Source: Inonotus obliquus (Eukaryota; Basidiomycota; Agaricomycetes; Hymenochaetales; Hymenochaetaceae). Taken from it: a DNA stretch of 64,000 bases. Under the pieces are notes generated by a model. It was not told the origin of the DNA and ran no database searches. It worked only from the letters and a program-made list of their open reading frames with translations. Below, in pieces: positions 23,834-36,896 of the stretch; within the stretch, counting starts at the first letter, position 1, and each line of letters begins with the position of its first letter. The stretch spans positions 3,100,001 through 3,164,000 of the forward strand of contig JAJHTX010000003.1 in NCBI GenBank assembly GCA_032164295.1. Direction: 5' to 3'. The translations under genes were made by a program, and so were the position numbers.

Positions 23834-25758
23834 TCCGAAGCAATGGTAGCCACATTGGTTTCCTTTCCTTCTTCCTTTCTTGTTTTATATTCGCGGGAGG
23901 TGGCTCGGCAGGGAGAATGACCTACCTACACTCCCGCTCTCAGCCTCGTCTTCTGCGCCTCATGTCCCGCGTGGTCTCCGAATTCTCTCTCTCTCTATTC
24001 TTGCCTATCTTGACGATATGTATCCTTGTTTTCCTTTTGCTTTCTCCGCTTTCCCAAGCTACCCCCAATCCCCGAATGTCGTTTTGCTTTCGTCCTTGCT
24101 GTCCGTATATTTTCTCCTTTACGTATCTTTCGCATGATCTAAAATTTCTGTACCGCTACTCACGAATCTTCACGGCGCATCTGTTAGATATCATATCTTG
24201 TTGTACTTGTATACGTGTATACGTGTATTGGTCCTCTTGTATCACTTTCATTTATATTTACATACATTACATATAGCTCTTCCCCTCATCAAAATGTCCT
24301 AAATATGATCTCGACTTGACTTCTTTACCCCCCTTCCCCTTCTTAGAAATAACCTGAACAAGCTTTCATACTTTCATCTCAGCTAGGTGCCAGTGGAGGG
24401 TGACGATACCTTTGTAATATGAGACCCATAATCAGCCCCTAGTACCTGATCACCGACAATACCAATTCTACGGTATTACATACTTATAACAAGCAAGGCG
24501 ACTTCACGGACGGACGGACGCGCATGATCGCTCGAAAGTGCGGAGAAGAGAAGCTCGGAAGCCAATAGACTCGACTCTAACCTAAGCTTACAATATCCTA
24601 ACGCAATATCAACGTGGTACTCACCTTACTACTCACTTCTCAGGCTCTCGTGGACGGTACTTGCCCTGAAAAGAGAACACGAGAGGTTTCAAGCTCTATC
24701 ACCTCTGTATTGGTATTCTGAGGTGCTGTATCGTGGGAGAAGGCATCGCCTTCAGCGAGAACTTGCGGGAAGATATCGCTCGGGTATCCCGGATAGAAGT
24801 ATTTGTGATATTGGCCTAGGGGACTAGGACAGCATGGTACGTACACTCAAGTTCTCGCCGCGTAGATTTGATTGAGTCGTAGATAAGAGAAAGCTATACT
24901 TCTTTGTTATTTTGTAACATCATATGATATCTTCAACATCGAACATCGAATCGGCCGATTGTTCCACCGGCAGGGACCAACTATACGATCAAATTTCTGG
25001 GTTTCCGAAGCTTGAAGAACCGTCAACTGCTCTTATTCCGATAGATATCAAACGAGCAAAACGCATTGAAACCTTGTCGTGAACGGACTTGATAATACAT
25101 CTATAAATCACATGAGAGATGCACCGTGAGAAAGACTCAAAGCAAAGTTTGATAAAACGCAGAACTATGGGAATTTCCCGGTAACAATTATTCAATTCTC
25201 AATGTCCCGGCGGACACGATACTCGTGAGAATGTTGATTGAAGAGAAACGTGGACATTCAAACCGTCAAGAATGCCGTCGAAACATCATAAGGAGCTTCT
25301 CACATCAGAACTACGAGCACTAGAGTCACACCATAAAGAACAAACGGGACTACTAAAGAAATGAATGGTTTCGGTGCCGGACTCGTCACGGCAAGGGGAT
25401 AATGGAATTATGGATACAGAGAACTCACTACTCTACGTTGCTCGAAATTAAGGAATGGACTACGTAACCACCGTAGGTCGTCGTGAAAAACGGGAATATA
25501 CGAAAAATTATAAGTTAGTCGTAAATGTGTCCATGAGTAAATAAGGTAGTCCGTTTGTGAAAGATGCAGAGAGGTCCGAATGAAAATGCGAAGATAGGAA
25601 AATAGGAAAATGAAAGAAATGATAATGTCCGATAGGAAGAGAGAGGGGAAGAAGAGCGAAAATAAACAGCATCCACCACAGCAACCAGTCCCAAGCAGTC
25701 CAAATAAAAAAGCGAAAACGTGGATGTCATCAACACGTCAAGGAATTTCAAGTTTGAT
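23834..25758. other. intergenic, OPT 3' flank and laccase 3' flank
   Basis: Apart from the weak minus-strand exon candidate near 24.7 kb, no gene is supported. The first 450 bases are pyrimidine-rich and contain TATA/TACATA-rich DNA, probably the OPT 3' UTR. The last 300 bases are purine-rich on the plus strand and lie downstream of the laccase stop. Confidence 0.45.
24633..24900 (-). CDS. possible short exons of an unrecognised gene
   Basis: On the minus strand, an exon containing YHKYFYPGYPSDIFPQVLAE can be joined, through a 41-nt GT-AG intron, to a terminal GKYRPREPEK and stop at 24635-24633. Upstream it joins to SIKSTRRELE through a second short GT-AG intron. The composition is protein-like and the phases agree, but no family is recognised and the start codon was not found. 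It could be a small gene or a remnant. Confidence 0.25.
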
Positions 25759-28310
25759 TTATAGTAGAAGTTCAAAATGCTTGTCGGGATTGAGTTGGTC
25801 GAAAAGAGGACATAAATCGGACCATTCAGCTATAGAACCCACAGTTAGCACTCCAAAAGCCAGATGAAACTCAAGGAGTTCTGAAAAGACGCACGATTAA
25901 CAATGGCCTTTTCAGCGATTTCTTCAACGTCTTCCGCGAAAACAACGGCCAAGCCATGTTCGAAATGCCACTCAATGTGGCAATGGAAGAACCAGGGTCC
26001 AGGATTATCCGCCTTAAAGCGAATTGTAACGATGTCATTCTGCGCCCCAGGGGATAGCACATCCCGTCGAACGGGGTTCTTGAAGTTCCACTCGTCACTT
26101 CCGGCGGTCCGAACAACATCAAAAGTGTGGCCATGTAAATGGAAAGGATGCTGGAAAGTCTTCAGTGCCCTGGTCTGAAAGAGTAAGAAAAGACCGGGCT
26201 TACGTTGCTAATTATCGGCACCGTGATCTCGACAACAGCATTCTTTGGAAGTCCGTACACAGAACCAGGAGGAAGCATGTCTTCTGCCTTCTTAACACCG
26301 CTGAGGATTTGCAGCAGGACGGGAGAGCTGGGGGGCTAATAGCAGTATCAGTACCAACCTATAATGGCATGTGAAGGATTGCAGTGCCAGACTCACAGTG
26401 AAAGTAACGTTGTTGATCTGCCACAGCCCATTGGTGGAAACCGAGGGTACTAAGTCAAGAACTACATCAGCACCGCCGGGATGAGGTTCGCCAGGCTAAG
26501 TCATAATCAATACACGTCCAAGAGGGTTAAGGGTAAATTACTTACTGCTCCAGGGTCAATAAGAGGCTGCAAGAATCGAAGAGACGTCGATCAATTCGTG
26601 ATTTTGATGAGGAATTAGTTCGAACTCACATGAAGGTCCGTCTCTTTTAAGACGACACAATCCTCCTTCTCATTGTTCCTCTTGCCCTTGTCGGTCTTCT
26701 TTTCCTCGCTGGCTTCATGATCGCGTGGATCCTCTTCGGGAGCACCATCATAACGAAGGATCGCAGAGTTTATGCCATCTTTTGTAGTTGAGTTGACTGG
26801 GTTACTTGGAATTGCGCGAATCCCTAACGCCAAATTTTGATTAGCTTTGTTTAGGCTAGGGTAATAAAATCAACTTACAGTAATTATCAACGGGTTTGTC
26901 CATGGTAACAATAACAGAGTATCGCTGTCCTGCGGGTATCATTAGCCACACCCAATACTACAAAAAATCTCGTGCTTGGCTTACCAGCGAAGATTTCTAG
27001 TTTATCTACCGTGACAGGTTCCACTTCGATTCCGTCTGTCTCAATGACAGTCAAGTTGTGTCCCTCAATGGAAAATTTATACCTTAACAGTGAATGTTAG
27101 GGATAATGTAAACCGCAAAGAGAAGATGAAATACGAACGAAGGGAAGCATCCACCGTTGATGAGTCGGAATCTGTGTCGCTTTCCCACCTGTCCCCGGAT
27201 AACAGCAAGGTCAGCGGTTGGGCTCGCGTTCCAGCGTCCATGACCGTTGATAAGTGTCGCGTCTGGATCTCTATATATCTTGCATGAGTATGAAATCAAA
27301 CCAGCCCATCGGATTAGAACTTACGCCGGTGGTCCTGTCCTGTGGAGCGGCGCGGGAGTGTGATTCCAGTCCTGAAGGAATATTACGGTGGATTCTAGGG
27401 TTCATACTTAGTTTCTGGAGTGGAATACTCGGGAACATATACGGACCATCATCAACATCATAAAGGTGCTTGAGAGGATCTTCGGGATCTATCAGGTGTG
27501 CGTGAGCCGAGTCTCGTACCACATATGAATTCTGAAAGTGGGCCTTACCATAAATGATAAGAGGACCTGACAGACCGTCGCAGTACTGTGTTGAAAGATG
27601 TGCGTGGTACCTGAACAAACAAGCGACGTAGTGATGAGACACTATACGTGAAGAACCGCGACGAAACTCGGCTCACCAGAATGTTCCGCGCTGTCCTGAG
27701 CATGTAAAATTATACCTTTCCGAACGTAAGTAAAGGTCTTGTCATATTGTGTCTTGTTGTTAAGACTCACGTAAAACTATGACCTGGGAGAATCGGGCAT
27801 TGCGTAGCGCCTGCAGCTCCATCCATGGACATGGTATGATCCGCATTGTGGAATATCCCGTGCCAGTGCTAAACCGGGGGAGACGTCAAGCCATGAATGG
27901 GTTACTCCATGCAGTGATTTGGCTTACAATAGCTGTCGCTCTGTGCATGGTTGGATCGTATAAATTGTCGGTAACATTGATCTACAGGACACGACCACGT
28001 TCAGCGAATCTGAACGGCTCATAATGAATGATAATGGACTACGCACGATCAAACGGTCTTCAGTGTTGGCGGAAATGATGGGACCAGGAATGCTGCCACC
28101 AGCAGTAACAGCCCTATCACAATGAGTAGACTTGTCAATAATTGCCTCATGCTGAGAAAAGCCCGAGACTTACATGCGAGGGAAGCCATCGGGGGCAACG
28201 ACGGCATTCCTTATGTCTAGTGAGTGAACAGAATCCGCGGCTGAAGTTCTCGCCACAAGTTGCAGAGCTGTGACAGCGGCGAGCGCACCCGACAAGGCGC
28301 GCGGAAACAT
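25759..28310 (-). CDS. secreted laccase (multicopper oxidase)
   Basis: Secreted oxidase that uses four coppers to oxidise phenols and reduce oxygen to water. About fifteen exons join on the minus strand from ATG at 28310 (signal peptide [20 protein letters not shown]) to TAA at 25761-25759. All four copper signatures are present: [33 protein letters not shown] and [17 protein letters not shown]. The residue ten after the T1 cysteine is Leu, typical of medium-potential laccases. The C-terminus reads [14 protein letters not shown], as usual in mushroom laccases. Unusual is a charged Lys/Glu-rich insert around 26650-26750 ([20 protein letters not shown]) before [10 protein letters not shown], where family members have a short Thr/Ser stretch. 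Another ATG at 28413 (MKRLRSYL) is less likely to be the start. Confidence 0.93.
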
Positions 28311-28677
28311 ACTTTCGAGTTGGGCGGAAGTATACGGTAAAGAGGGACTAGTAGGTCATTCAGGAGAGATAGAGCCAGATATTTATACATACCAAGTAAG
28401 AGCGTAAACGTTTCATGTTTCAACATCCCGAGCAGTTCAAGCTTAGTCTAGCTTAGTTCATTCCTGGAAAAGTGACAAAACTTCAAGCCGCTTTCCCGCC
28501 CGGAATGTGCAAGGTTAGAGGTAGCGATCAAGGGTCGTCTTGTGGCGATCCCTTGGGCTATGAAGCCGCTTCTGCCCATCGGGGAATCAGAATCTCACCG
28601 GCTTCTGCTGAGTCGATCGCGTAATCGTCAAAAACAACACACGATATTGAACACGGTGACGGCGAATGCTTCACAGC

Positions 28678-29061
28678 TCACGAAGCTATACATGTGCAAA
28701 AGAGCAATGAGCATGCAAGATAACAGAAGAAAAGAGTTATTGCAGTGGAATTTGGCGAAAACTGGACCAAGAACTGAGGTAACCTGATAAGTTCACCGCA
28801 GGGCCCCATTGGGTTATACTGACAATCATGATGTTCACGGTCATCCATGCCTGTGGGAAAGGAGATGCCGACTGTTGTGTACCAAGGCTCTCCAAGAGGC
28901 GTCACCGTCAGTATAGAGAACCTTTTCGGGAATCTATATTTGATGCGCCGGGAAGAATGAGCCGGTTCAGTTGCCCGCAAGTCTTCAAGTGTCACTTCCA
29001 AGCAATGCGATACCAGAGAGCGGCCATACATGCACAAGTTACCGTCAGAAACTGCATTCAT
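28678..29061 (-). CDS. unassigned open frame, possible gene remnant
   Basis: A 127-codon minus-strand frame with protein-like composition in its middle (RFSILTVTPLGEPWYTTVG, MDDREHHDCQYNPMG). No domain is recognised. The frame changes to unlikely sequence near 28760, so any gene would need introns there. It sits just upstream of the laccase start and could be a decayed neighbour. Low certainty. Confidence 0.2.
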   Translation of the reverse strand: MNAVSDGNLCMYGRSLVSHCLEVTLEDLRATEPAHSSRRIKYRFPKRFSILTVTPLGEPWYTTVGISFPTGMDDREHHDCQYNPMGPCGELIRLPQFLVQFSPNSTAITLFFCYLACSLLFCTCIAS

Positions 29062-30080
29062 TCTTCATCGGCTAGGAGTGGTGGGGCCGAACAGGATTAT
29101 GGGCGGGCGTTGTTCAAACTGCACGTGGTCCAAGCGAGGCGCGTCTTGTTATTTGGTCTTGTTTATTGTTTCCGAACTTAGCCCCGAAACCGCCACACGG
29201 GATTGAGAAAGGCGAAATGTACATCTGCAGTTTACTCTCGCGGGTGTATCGCTCATTTAATAAGACAACAAGACATCAACACTCTCGCGGCATTCTTATC
29301 ATACCGCGATACACTTCCTCGTATCTCAATCCGTATTCTCGGAATGACAGAAGGGTATTGCTGACTGCAAAAGGAGGCCAGGACCGCGTTCAAGAGCACA
29401 AGCGTAATGCTTTTGGATCGGAAATGCCCGCCGTACAGCCTCAAAATCATATGTTATGCCCGTAGAAGCGGCGATATGTCTTTCTCGCGCCGAAATGAGA
29501 TTATTATCATTGAATGTGACAAGCTCGTGTACAGGAAATGGGTAGTGGCGTAGAGCACCAAGAGAATGATTAACCTGGATAGAGGCGGAGAGGCAAAGCT
29601 GTGCTTGTAGAGCCTCTACGTTCCTGGAATTGGCCGCTCATTCATCGACTAGCGGCCGCGCAACTTCGATTTCAGATTTCAGAGTTAATGGCAAGGACGA
29701 CAGTTCATCAGTCACCAAGACTTTGATTTTGAATTCAAAGGATAGCTCAAAGGAGGGAAAGCGGGCAGACAGGTTAGATTGAGTCCCTGCCTGTGCTCAT
29801 TGTCGCCTGGCTCGGTTGGTGGTCCAAATTATAAACTCGACGGTGAATATGTGGTGCCTGGCGCGGATCGTATCGTGACGAGACTGCCCGCGTTTACTCT
29901 TTTTGACCTGCGCAAATACAGTGGGCGACCATATTCAAATGGATCGTATTTGCGAAAGGGGAACGGGTCAACATCTGATCTGAAACGTTCTATACAACAC
30001 TACTATAGCGCTTCACTCTTTATCTCGAGTAGTTCTCGATATTGTTTGTAGTGAATACTAGCGTGAAGAAAATTCAGGGA

Positions 30081-30290
30081 TCACAGAATACAAAGAGAGA
30101 TAGCTGTGAATTTTTGGTGTTTAAGTATCTGCCGCTCCGCTATTTGTCCTTGTTTGTCCAAGTCCTCCGCCAAGAGCGCCACAAATTCCCGCTTTGACGA
30201 TTTAATAATGTTAGGTCCACAATCAATGCACATCCTTGCATGGAAAACTTCCGGTGCATCTTTTATGTCCACTGAACGTACGGGAAGTCG
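30081..30290 (-). CDS. unassigned short coding-like segment
   Basis: Minus-strand frame reading SVDIKDAPEVFHARMCIDC and then KREFVALLAEDLDKQGQIAE. It has balanced, globular-protein composition unlike the surrounding noise, but no recognised family and no visible partner exons. Possibly a single exon, or the remnant of a gene or element. Confidence 0.2.
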   Translation of the reverse strand, partial: RLPVRSVDIKDAPEVFHARMCIDCGPNIIKSSKREFVALLAEDLDKQGQIAERQILKHQKFTAISLCIL

Positions 30291-33054
30291 TTCGCTAACT
30301 ATACAACCTTGACATTTTGATCAGGACCGTAATATTGTCGGATCCTTTCCCGCCCGATTAATGTGATTATAAGCGACGGTTGAACTTATCCTTCGCGACA
30401 GAAGCGGTCACAATAATTGCTTAAAGCTTCGTCGTGATGAACTATTGATACACCTCAGTTTGAAGAGTTTTACAACGTCCAAGCGAGGAGGACGCCCGAG
30501 CACAGATAAAGTCAAGTCAACGACAAGGAGAAAACCTCGACTGAAACTGATACTACTGCCAAGAAAAAAGAAGAGCCGACGGAATTCAGTCTAGTGTTCC
30601 GGCTGTCAGTGGATAGCGCTCACGGTATGAACACGGAAGGAGGGTCAACTTTTTGTGGCCAAAGGTACATCGATATCGGAAGGTGCATCAAGAGATGGAC
30701 AAATATTTCCTCCTTAAGTTGGTCTACGAAACACAAGCGGACGGAGGTGCAGGCTAGGTCGGGTAGAACGGGCGTCGAAAAGTAGGGATGTCCAATCTAC
30801 TCGTGTCTGATGGGCGTTCACTAGAACTACAGCTTCACGGCGACTTGCGCCGGGACATACAATTCCATTCTTGAAGATTCCATTCGCTTAACTCATCCTC
30901 GCGTTTGCCGCTTAACAACATGATGCCTGACAATGGAGAACATACAGAGAGATAAAGAGGAGTACCATATGCATACTCGTTCATATTTTTGCAAGCGGAT
31001 GTAAGTACTGATGCACGGGAGGGAAGTACATGCTCTGAGCCTGGACTTGAGCCAGAACTCATACCAATAAGACATGGTAGCGGGATAGTAGGAGAAAAGT
31101 GGTGAAGTGAATGATATGATTTGTTATCTTCATGCTTCTACTGCAGTGGACTTCCTTTTCACCGCAGAAGTATGTTCCCTATAGCATATACAATGAATTG
31201 AATAAGACTCCGCCGATAAAAGGAAAGCCTAGCGTACCTGAACCCATTCTTAAACCGACGAGAAACATCCCTGAGGTAACGCATGCGACCAGTACCCGTA
31301 GTCTTACGGCGTTTAGCCTTCACACTCCAGTTGTATGAACGTATCTTGGCGGAAGGGTACCCGCATTGAGCGCACGCTATTCACCATAGCACGAAATCAT
31401 AAATTGTAGAGAAGTGGATGCAAGATACGACGCGAACGCACTTTTGTGTTGCTTGTGGAATGACCTGTTCCCGCAGCGACGGCATAATGTGTGCGACTTG
31501 GTATGGCGCTTACTACATCACCAAATCCAGTCCAATCCAGTCCAATCACATACGGAACACGAATGCGACAATGTACGTCAGAACCACCGCACTTCCAGAT
31601 CCCGAAAGTAAGAAGAGTAACGCACCCGAAGGACGAAGTACCTGCACACCAAGACAAGCAGAGGAATCATCGAGATGTAAGAAATAGCAAGTAAAATCTC
31701 TCAGTCAGCTTCAACAAGATCTCCTCCAAACAGCGGTAACAAAACAGACCTTTCGTCTATAAACAAAAGCAAGACACCATCAATCAGCAATCGTTTCATT
31801 CAGAAGTGCGCACGCAGGACGTTCTTCAGCCATCCAACTCAAAAAGATCGTCCATCCAAACACCCCCAACCCAATCCATCCTCCACGCACCAAACTTCAT
31901 CCACACAATCTCCCAAATACCATGCACAGAACGTCCAGCATACACCAAAGCAACAAACACAACGACTCACCATACTGTCGTCTTTATCTTGAGGTCGTCG
32001 GTTTCAACTTTCCTGCAACAATCGATTCAGTATGCTCGGCAGGCAGGCGAGGAACGCGTGAGAACGTGGCTGTGAGATTGCTTGGATGTTCGATTCCCTT
32101 GTCTGGCTCTCTTCATTCTCTTCAGTTGCATTGCATTTGTTAGATGATTCACTATCAACGTTTCTGCTATTCATTGCATCCACTTTACAATATCTCGATG
32201 GCTTTGGATTTAACCGCACATCCATCATATCTATAAATGGTAAGCGACATTTGTGGCTTTTTTACATCTCACACATCACAAATAGGTTGCCAAGAAGTAC
32301 TCCACTAGGTGGTAAATTTCCATGCGCAAACAAGTAGGTAGGCAGCTAGTACTTGCAACGCATAAGAACGTATACAACGCTTACATATGACGTCATGTAT
32401 GCGCGAGTTCGAGTACTTGTTCACAAACCATCCCACTGAAAATTTTATGCGCATCAAACATTAATTCGTTTAACAAGCTTCTACTCATCAAGGGGAGTAA
32501 TCATGGACAGCACTAGCACTACCAAAAGAACTCATCGAGTGAAACGGAAACAATACCTCGCAAACTCATTCAGAAAGGGAATTAAAATCGTGCGTTAAAC
32601 TACCTAGTACTGATAGGGGGAGCTAAAAAAAGTAATAAATGAATGTATATCTGTATCTGTATGATGCTAACAAGTAAGAAAATGCTACCAGGCGTGTAAA
32701 TATGAAGAGGAGAAATGAATATAATAAAACAACAACATTCGAAGAGGGGGTACATAAAAGCGGGGTTGTATTGGTGTACCATACCGTTGAGAACCGGGTG
32801 AGGATAATGGTGATGAAGGAGGGAAAACAGGGAGGAAGGTAGAAAGGCTGGGTGGGTAGAGATGTATCCCACCGAACAAAATGCAACGAGAGCAAGACAA
32901 TAGCAAGAAAAGAGGAAGAAGAGTAATCTGGGGAGTCCAAACGTCCAATTCACCCTAATCTATCAACGAACCCTAACAAACGTCTGTCGAGCGGGACGAA
33001 TGCATTCCATTAAACATGAGCAGAGCGCAACTGACGGTACACGACGATGTTACT

Positions 33055-34713
33055 TTACGCCAGCGTAACAAGTGGCAAAGCCAACTTATTCTTCCTCATC
33101 CTTGGAGATGACTGTGGTGGAGGGGAGGGTGAAGAAGTGTGTAACTTCCGTACACTCGATGTGGAGGACGAAGGCGACTCGGAAGACCTTCGGGAAGGGG
33201 ATGGTGTTTGAGGTGACGATGAGCCTCTAGGACTGGACGAGGAATTTCTAGTAGGGGAGACGTTTGGTGAGATGAAGCTGGTCGTTAATGGATGAACCGA
33301 AGAGGGAAGTGGACGGTTCGCTTCAAATGGGGGTGATGGAGGCAATCGTCGTGATGGTAATCGTTGATCACTGTTACTTGAATCACCTCTCACATCTCCG
33401 TATCGGTGACTATGCGGATCGTGAATTGAATGCGAGTGTGAATGTGAATGTGAATTTGGACGTTGCGTATGTGCATGTGGACGTCTCCCTGGCCAATCAC
33501 GAGGCCAACCATTGTCTTCTTCGTCACTCGACGAGGTAGACTGCGAGTCCGAATCTGACTCGAACTTGAATCCAAGTCGACGTTCCAAGCCCAGTGTAGC
33601 ATTCCCACCTACGCCAATCGCACCACCGTATGGGTCGTACGCTGCGTAAGCACCCGGCGATGGAGTAGAAGAAGAGGATGAAGACGTTGACGAAGAGAAG
33701 GATGAGTAAGAGGAAGAGGGCGGAGATGTCATTTTAGGACAGAGCGCACTCAACGATGCAGATAAGGAGACAGGTGGGACGGACGCGCCGAGACGTGGCG
33801 ATGACGGACTACTCGCATTTGGCGAGGGCGTCATACTCATCGAAGGTGAAGAAGACGATGCATCTAGCAAGGGTAAAAACGCAAACTGCCGCGCTTTTCG
33901 TGTCGGAGGTGGAGGCGGGATGGACGTCACCGACATACGAGGTGGTGTATCAGGAGGGGAGGGAATCTGATGCACACCGCTCACTAGTCTGAACTGCGGT
34001 TGTCCCGTCGATTGTCGTGAACCATCAGGCCTTGCCGTTTGTATCGGCGACGAACTGGATCCACCAGAGTAAGTTTGGTCTTGTTCGTATGCTTGGTGGT
34101 GCCCCAGTTCTGTCGTCGCGGGCAAACCCGTGTCAGCACTGAACACACGACACAAGCACACCTCCGCAAGAGATAGTCCTGCTGAAGAACTATCTGCGCC
34201 ATTTACGCTACTATTAGCGAGCATACCAAGTATATTGGGTTGGGGTGGAGGCGAAAAGGAGCATGGTGACGTCGGTGGACTTGCAGTGGCGGCAGCATTC
34301 GTTTCAGGAGGGAGAAGTGGTAACAATCCCAACGGAACGTTCGACAGGTACTTAGGCGTCATCCCACTCGCCGCTGTGGCACGCGCACACGCTTTGGCGG
34401 CAGCGAGCTGCATTTCTTTTAGCTCGAGTATGTCCCTAACAATCCATTTCGGCCGAAACCTTGAGTTACACGTCGACACAGAAAGTAGAAAATTTACAAC
34501 TCACTCATACGAGAGCTTAGCTGCAACGTCCACAGGGGTTCTATCCCACTCATCCGCGGTGTGCACTTCGTATTCGCACTTATCGCGGAAGCTGACTCTG
34601 TGAGCGCATTTTGGGCGGGTTTTAGAAGGGGAGGTAGAAGAGGAAGGGCCGGGAACAGGGCCGGGAGTGAAGGAACAGGTATCCTTCACGGAACATTTGA
34701 GGCAGCTCTTCAT
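33055..34713 (-). CDS. orphan protein with RVSF (PP1-docking-like) motif and long Ser/Pro tail
   Basis: Two exons, 34713-34505 and 34435-33055, join in phase (donor GTGAGT, acceptor GTTAG) to give 529 residues. The N-terminal ~90 residues look conserved: a Cys-bearing start (MKSCLKCSVKDTC), then HRVSFRDKCEYEVHTADEWD and RTPVDVAAKLSYEDILELKE. RVSF fits the RVxF motif by which regulators bind protein phosphatase 1, so a PP1-regulatory role is possible but inferred from one short motif. The remainder is low complexity: Ser tracts, PPPPP, an SHSHSHSHS repeat and an acidic DSDSQSTSSSDEED patch. No catalytic domain is seen. Confidence 0.7.
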
Positions 34714-36896
34714 AGCAGCTTTAGCTTTGGAATAATAACAGGTAGAATGTAGCTAGGCCTGTGATTGATCTCAGGGCGTGAGTTCCGGGATGGGATGGGA
34801 CTCGAGTCAGAGTGCTATACCAGCCCGTTCGTCGTGTGCGGCCGTATTCAAGGAGGTTTTCGGGTAAAGTCGGAAGCACTCTCCGTCGAGTCGTGCCGCA
34901 GTGCCGCGAAAGGTGAGTGAGCTGAGCGTGTGCAAGATATCGGTGCACGCAAAGTACTTGCGGGGCACAGATTATAGATAGTAGTGGGGAGGAAACAAGA
35001 CTATGTAGACCAACCCAACTATCCCACTCCTTATTCAATAATCGTCATTCCATGCGCTCATTCCGCTCTACCGTAAACTATCTCTCTCCAGTTCCTGATG
35101 CCCAGAGTACATGAACCACCTCATTTCAAAAGCCAATCATCTTCCATCGGCCATTGGCTCTCCCGTCGGCAGACTTGCAGATTAGAAAACGTCCTCAGAC
35201 TCCGACTCACGCGACTACATGACCTACTTGTCGCCCTTCACATCCATCGTGTCTTCTTGCGATACTAAAAACTTGATTTGAGTCCCGCGAGCTTAGTGGA
35301 AGAGTATAGTGTCGCCAGAACGCTTACCCATCAATGTGCCGCTCGACAAACTTATTTTCGTATCCCGGGTAAACTCGTGATTAATAGTGGTGCGCAAGTG
35401 TATTCCCTTCTCCAAAGCGTTCAGCATCCCCTTGGTTGCAGTTCGAGTTTGTTATAAAGTCAATGGATGTCATTCCTTACGGAAAATTTCATCCAAACGA
35501 CTTTCAAATGCCTGGCCTGTTTCGTGTGCGCGCCAATTACACTTGAAGGCACGAATCTGTTGAAGGTTTATCCGGTGGGTTTATCGCTGAAATCGCTGCT
35601 TAACGTGAACCCGACGCGCTCGCTCAACCAATATTAATCGCCTCCTGGATCATGTTGCATTGAATGAATCGTCAGATTCTGTTCAGTAGCATCAGTCTGC
35701 GAATCCAGACGATGAGCGTCTGATACCTTTCTCCTTGGCGGTCGCGCCCACTCTCTGCCAGTTGTGCATCATTGTTCAAGATCCAGCGTCATTTACTTCC
35801 ATAACAGACGGCAGAACCTTCGCTCAATCCAATCCATCGTACATGTTGAAGGCATCCTTGATTCTCCGCAGGTAGGATGCCTTGCGGCGTATCTTACGCT
35901 GAGAGATCCTGGAAGCGGTGTGTTAAGGAGAGACGAGGTTCGGAAGACGTATGACTTCGCTTCCCGACGCGACCCTCGACGAGAGCAATACCAGCAACCA
36001 GAAAGACGTAAGCTAATTACCCGGTGTGCTGTCCGAACGTAAGGGGGTGAGCGATCAAGAAGGATACAAGTCGGATTGGTAAAGGTGACGACTTGATCAC
36101 TAGCTAGAAGCAGAAGGTATGGTGTAGCCATAGCATTAGACACCACGACCGATCGAATCATCAGCTACCTGAATAGAGAAAGGCTGGAGCAGAGTAATAT
36201 GAATGCACATTGCAAGGTGCGTAGCTGAAGATAAGTTGTCGAAGACGTTGCCTCGCGGCCAATCTCAGCAATATGATTGCACTTTCTTCTGCAGCCGGCA
36301 GAGCTAAAGAGCCAAAAGCAGAGCCAGATTACTGCAAATGCTTGGAAGAAATTTGGGTTCCTTGAATGACGAGCATTCACAAAGGATAGAGTTGGCGAGG
36401 GCATAACGGGCGATCAAAGGCGCCGAAAGGAGACTTGCGTGAAGCGGGATAGAGGTGGATAGTAGACTGCTCAAGTGAGTTATCGTGTTGCTTACATACA
36501 TGAGTCTAGACTAAAGAATGCTCGATAAGGCATGTCGATCGCTTCTCGATAAGTATCCCTAGTCTGGTCTGGCGAGCCTCTCCACACCTCGCCTTCTCGC
36601 CACAACATACAAATGCCCTCACCTTCACTCGTACCACCATCTTCACCTCCTCCATCCTCACTTTATATCGACGCTGCATACACGACAACTCGATTATAAG
36701 GGGATATCAATCAAAAAGGACTGATTGTAAGTACACATACCTCTAGACTCCGGGCCTAGAGTAACTACTCCGTATCACGTTACTTTCTGTGCTGACAGTG
36801 CATCGACCCATACAGTAACCTCCGTGTCCTATCTGTATTCTTTTCACTCAATCCACGAGCATCGGCATAGAGTTCAACACCGTCGGATCATTCAAA
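34714..36896. other. intergenic interval
   Basis: About 2.2 kb between two plus/minus orphan genes. Open frames (for example 35793-36161 minus) show no family features. The stretch before 36897 is the likely promoter of the following gene. No repeats or RNA genes recognised. Confidence 0.45.

Larger units (their letters stand above)
28311..33054. other. gene-poor interval
   Basis: About 4.7 kb with no supported intact gene; only the two weak coding-like segments listed separately. A short tandem (AATCCAGTCC twice) lies near 31525-31545. The end (about 32600-32950) is purine-rich on the plus strand and is probably the 3' UTR of the minus-strand gene that follows. Confidence 0.45.

Noticed and set aside
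31390..31700. several overlapping open frames around a short AATCCAGTCC repeat
   Set aside because: Four frames open at once points to low stop density rather than coding; no motif found.
35793..36161. 122-codon minus-strand frame
   Set aside because: Cys/Arg-rich random composition without motifs; overlapping plus-strand frame equally open.
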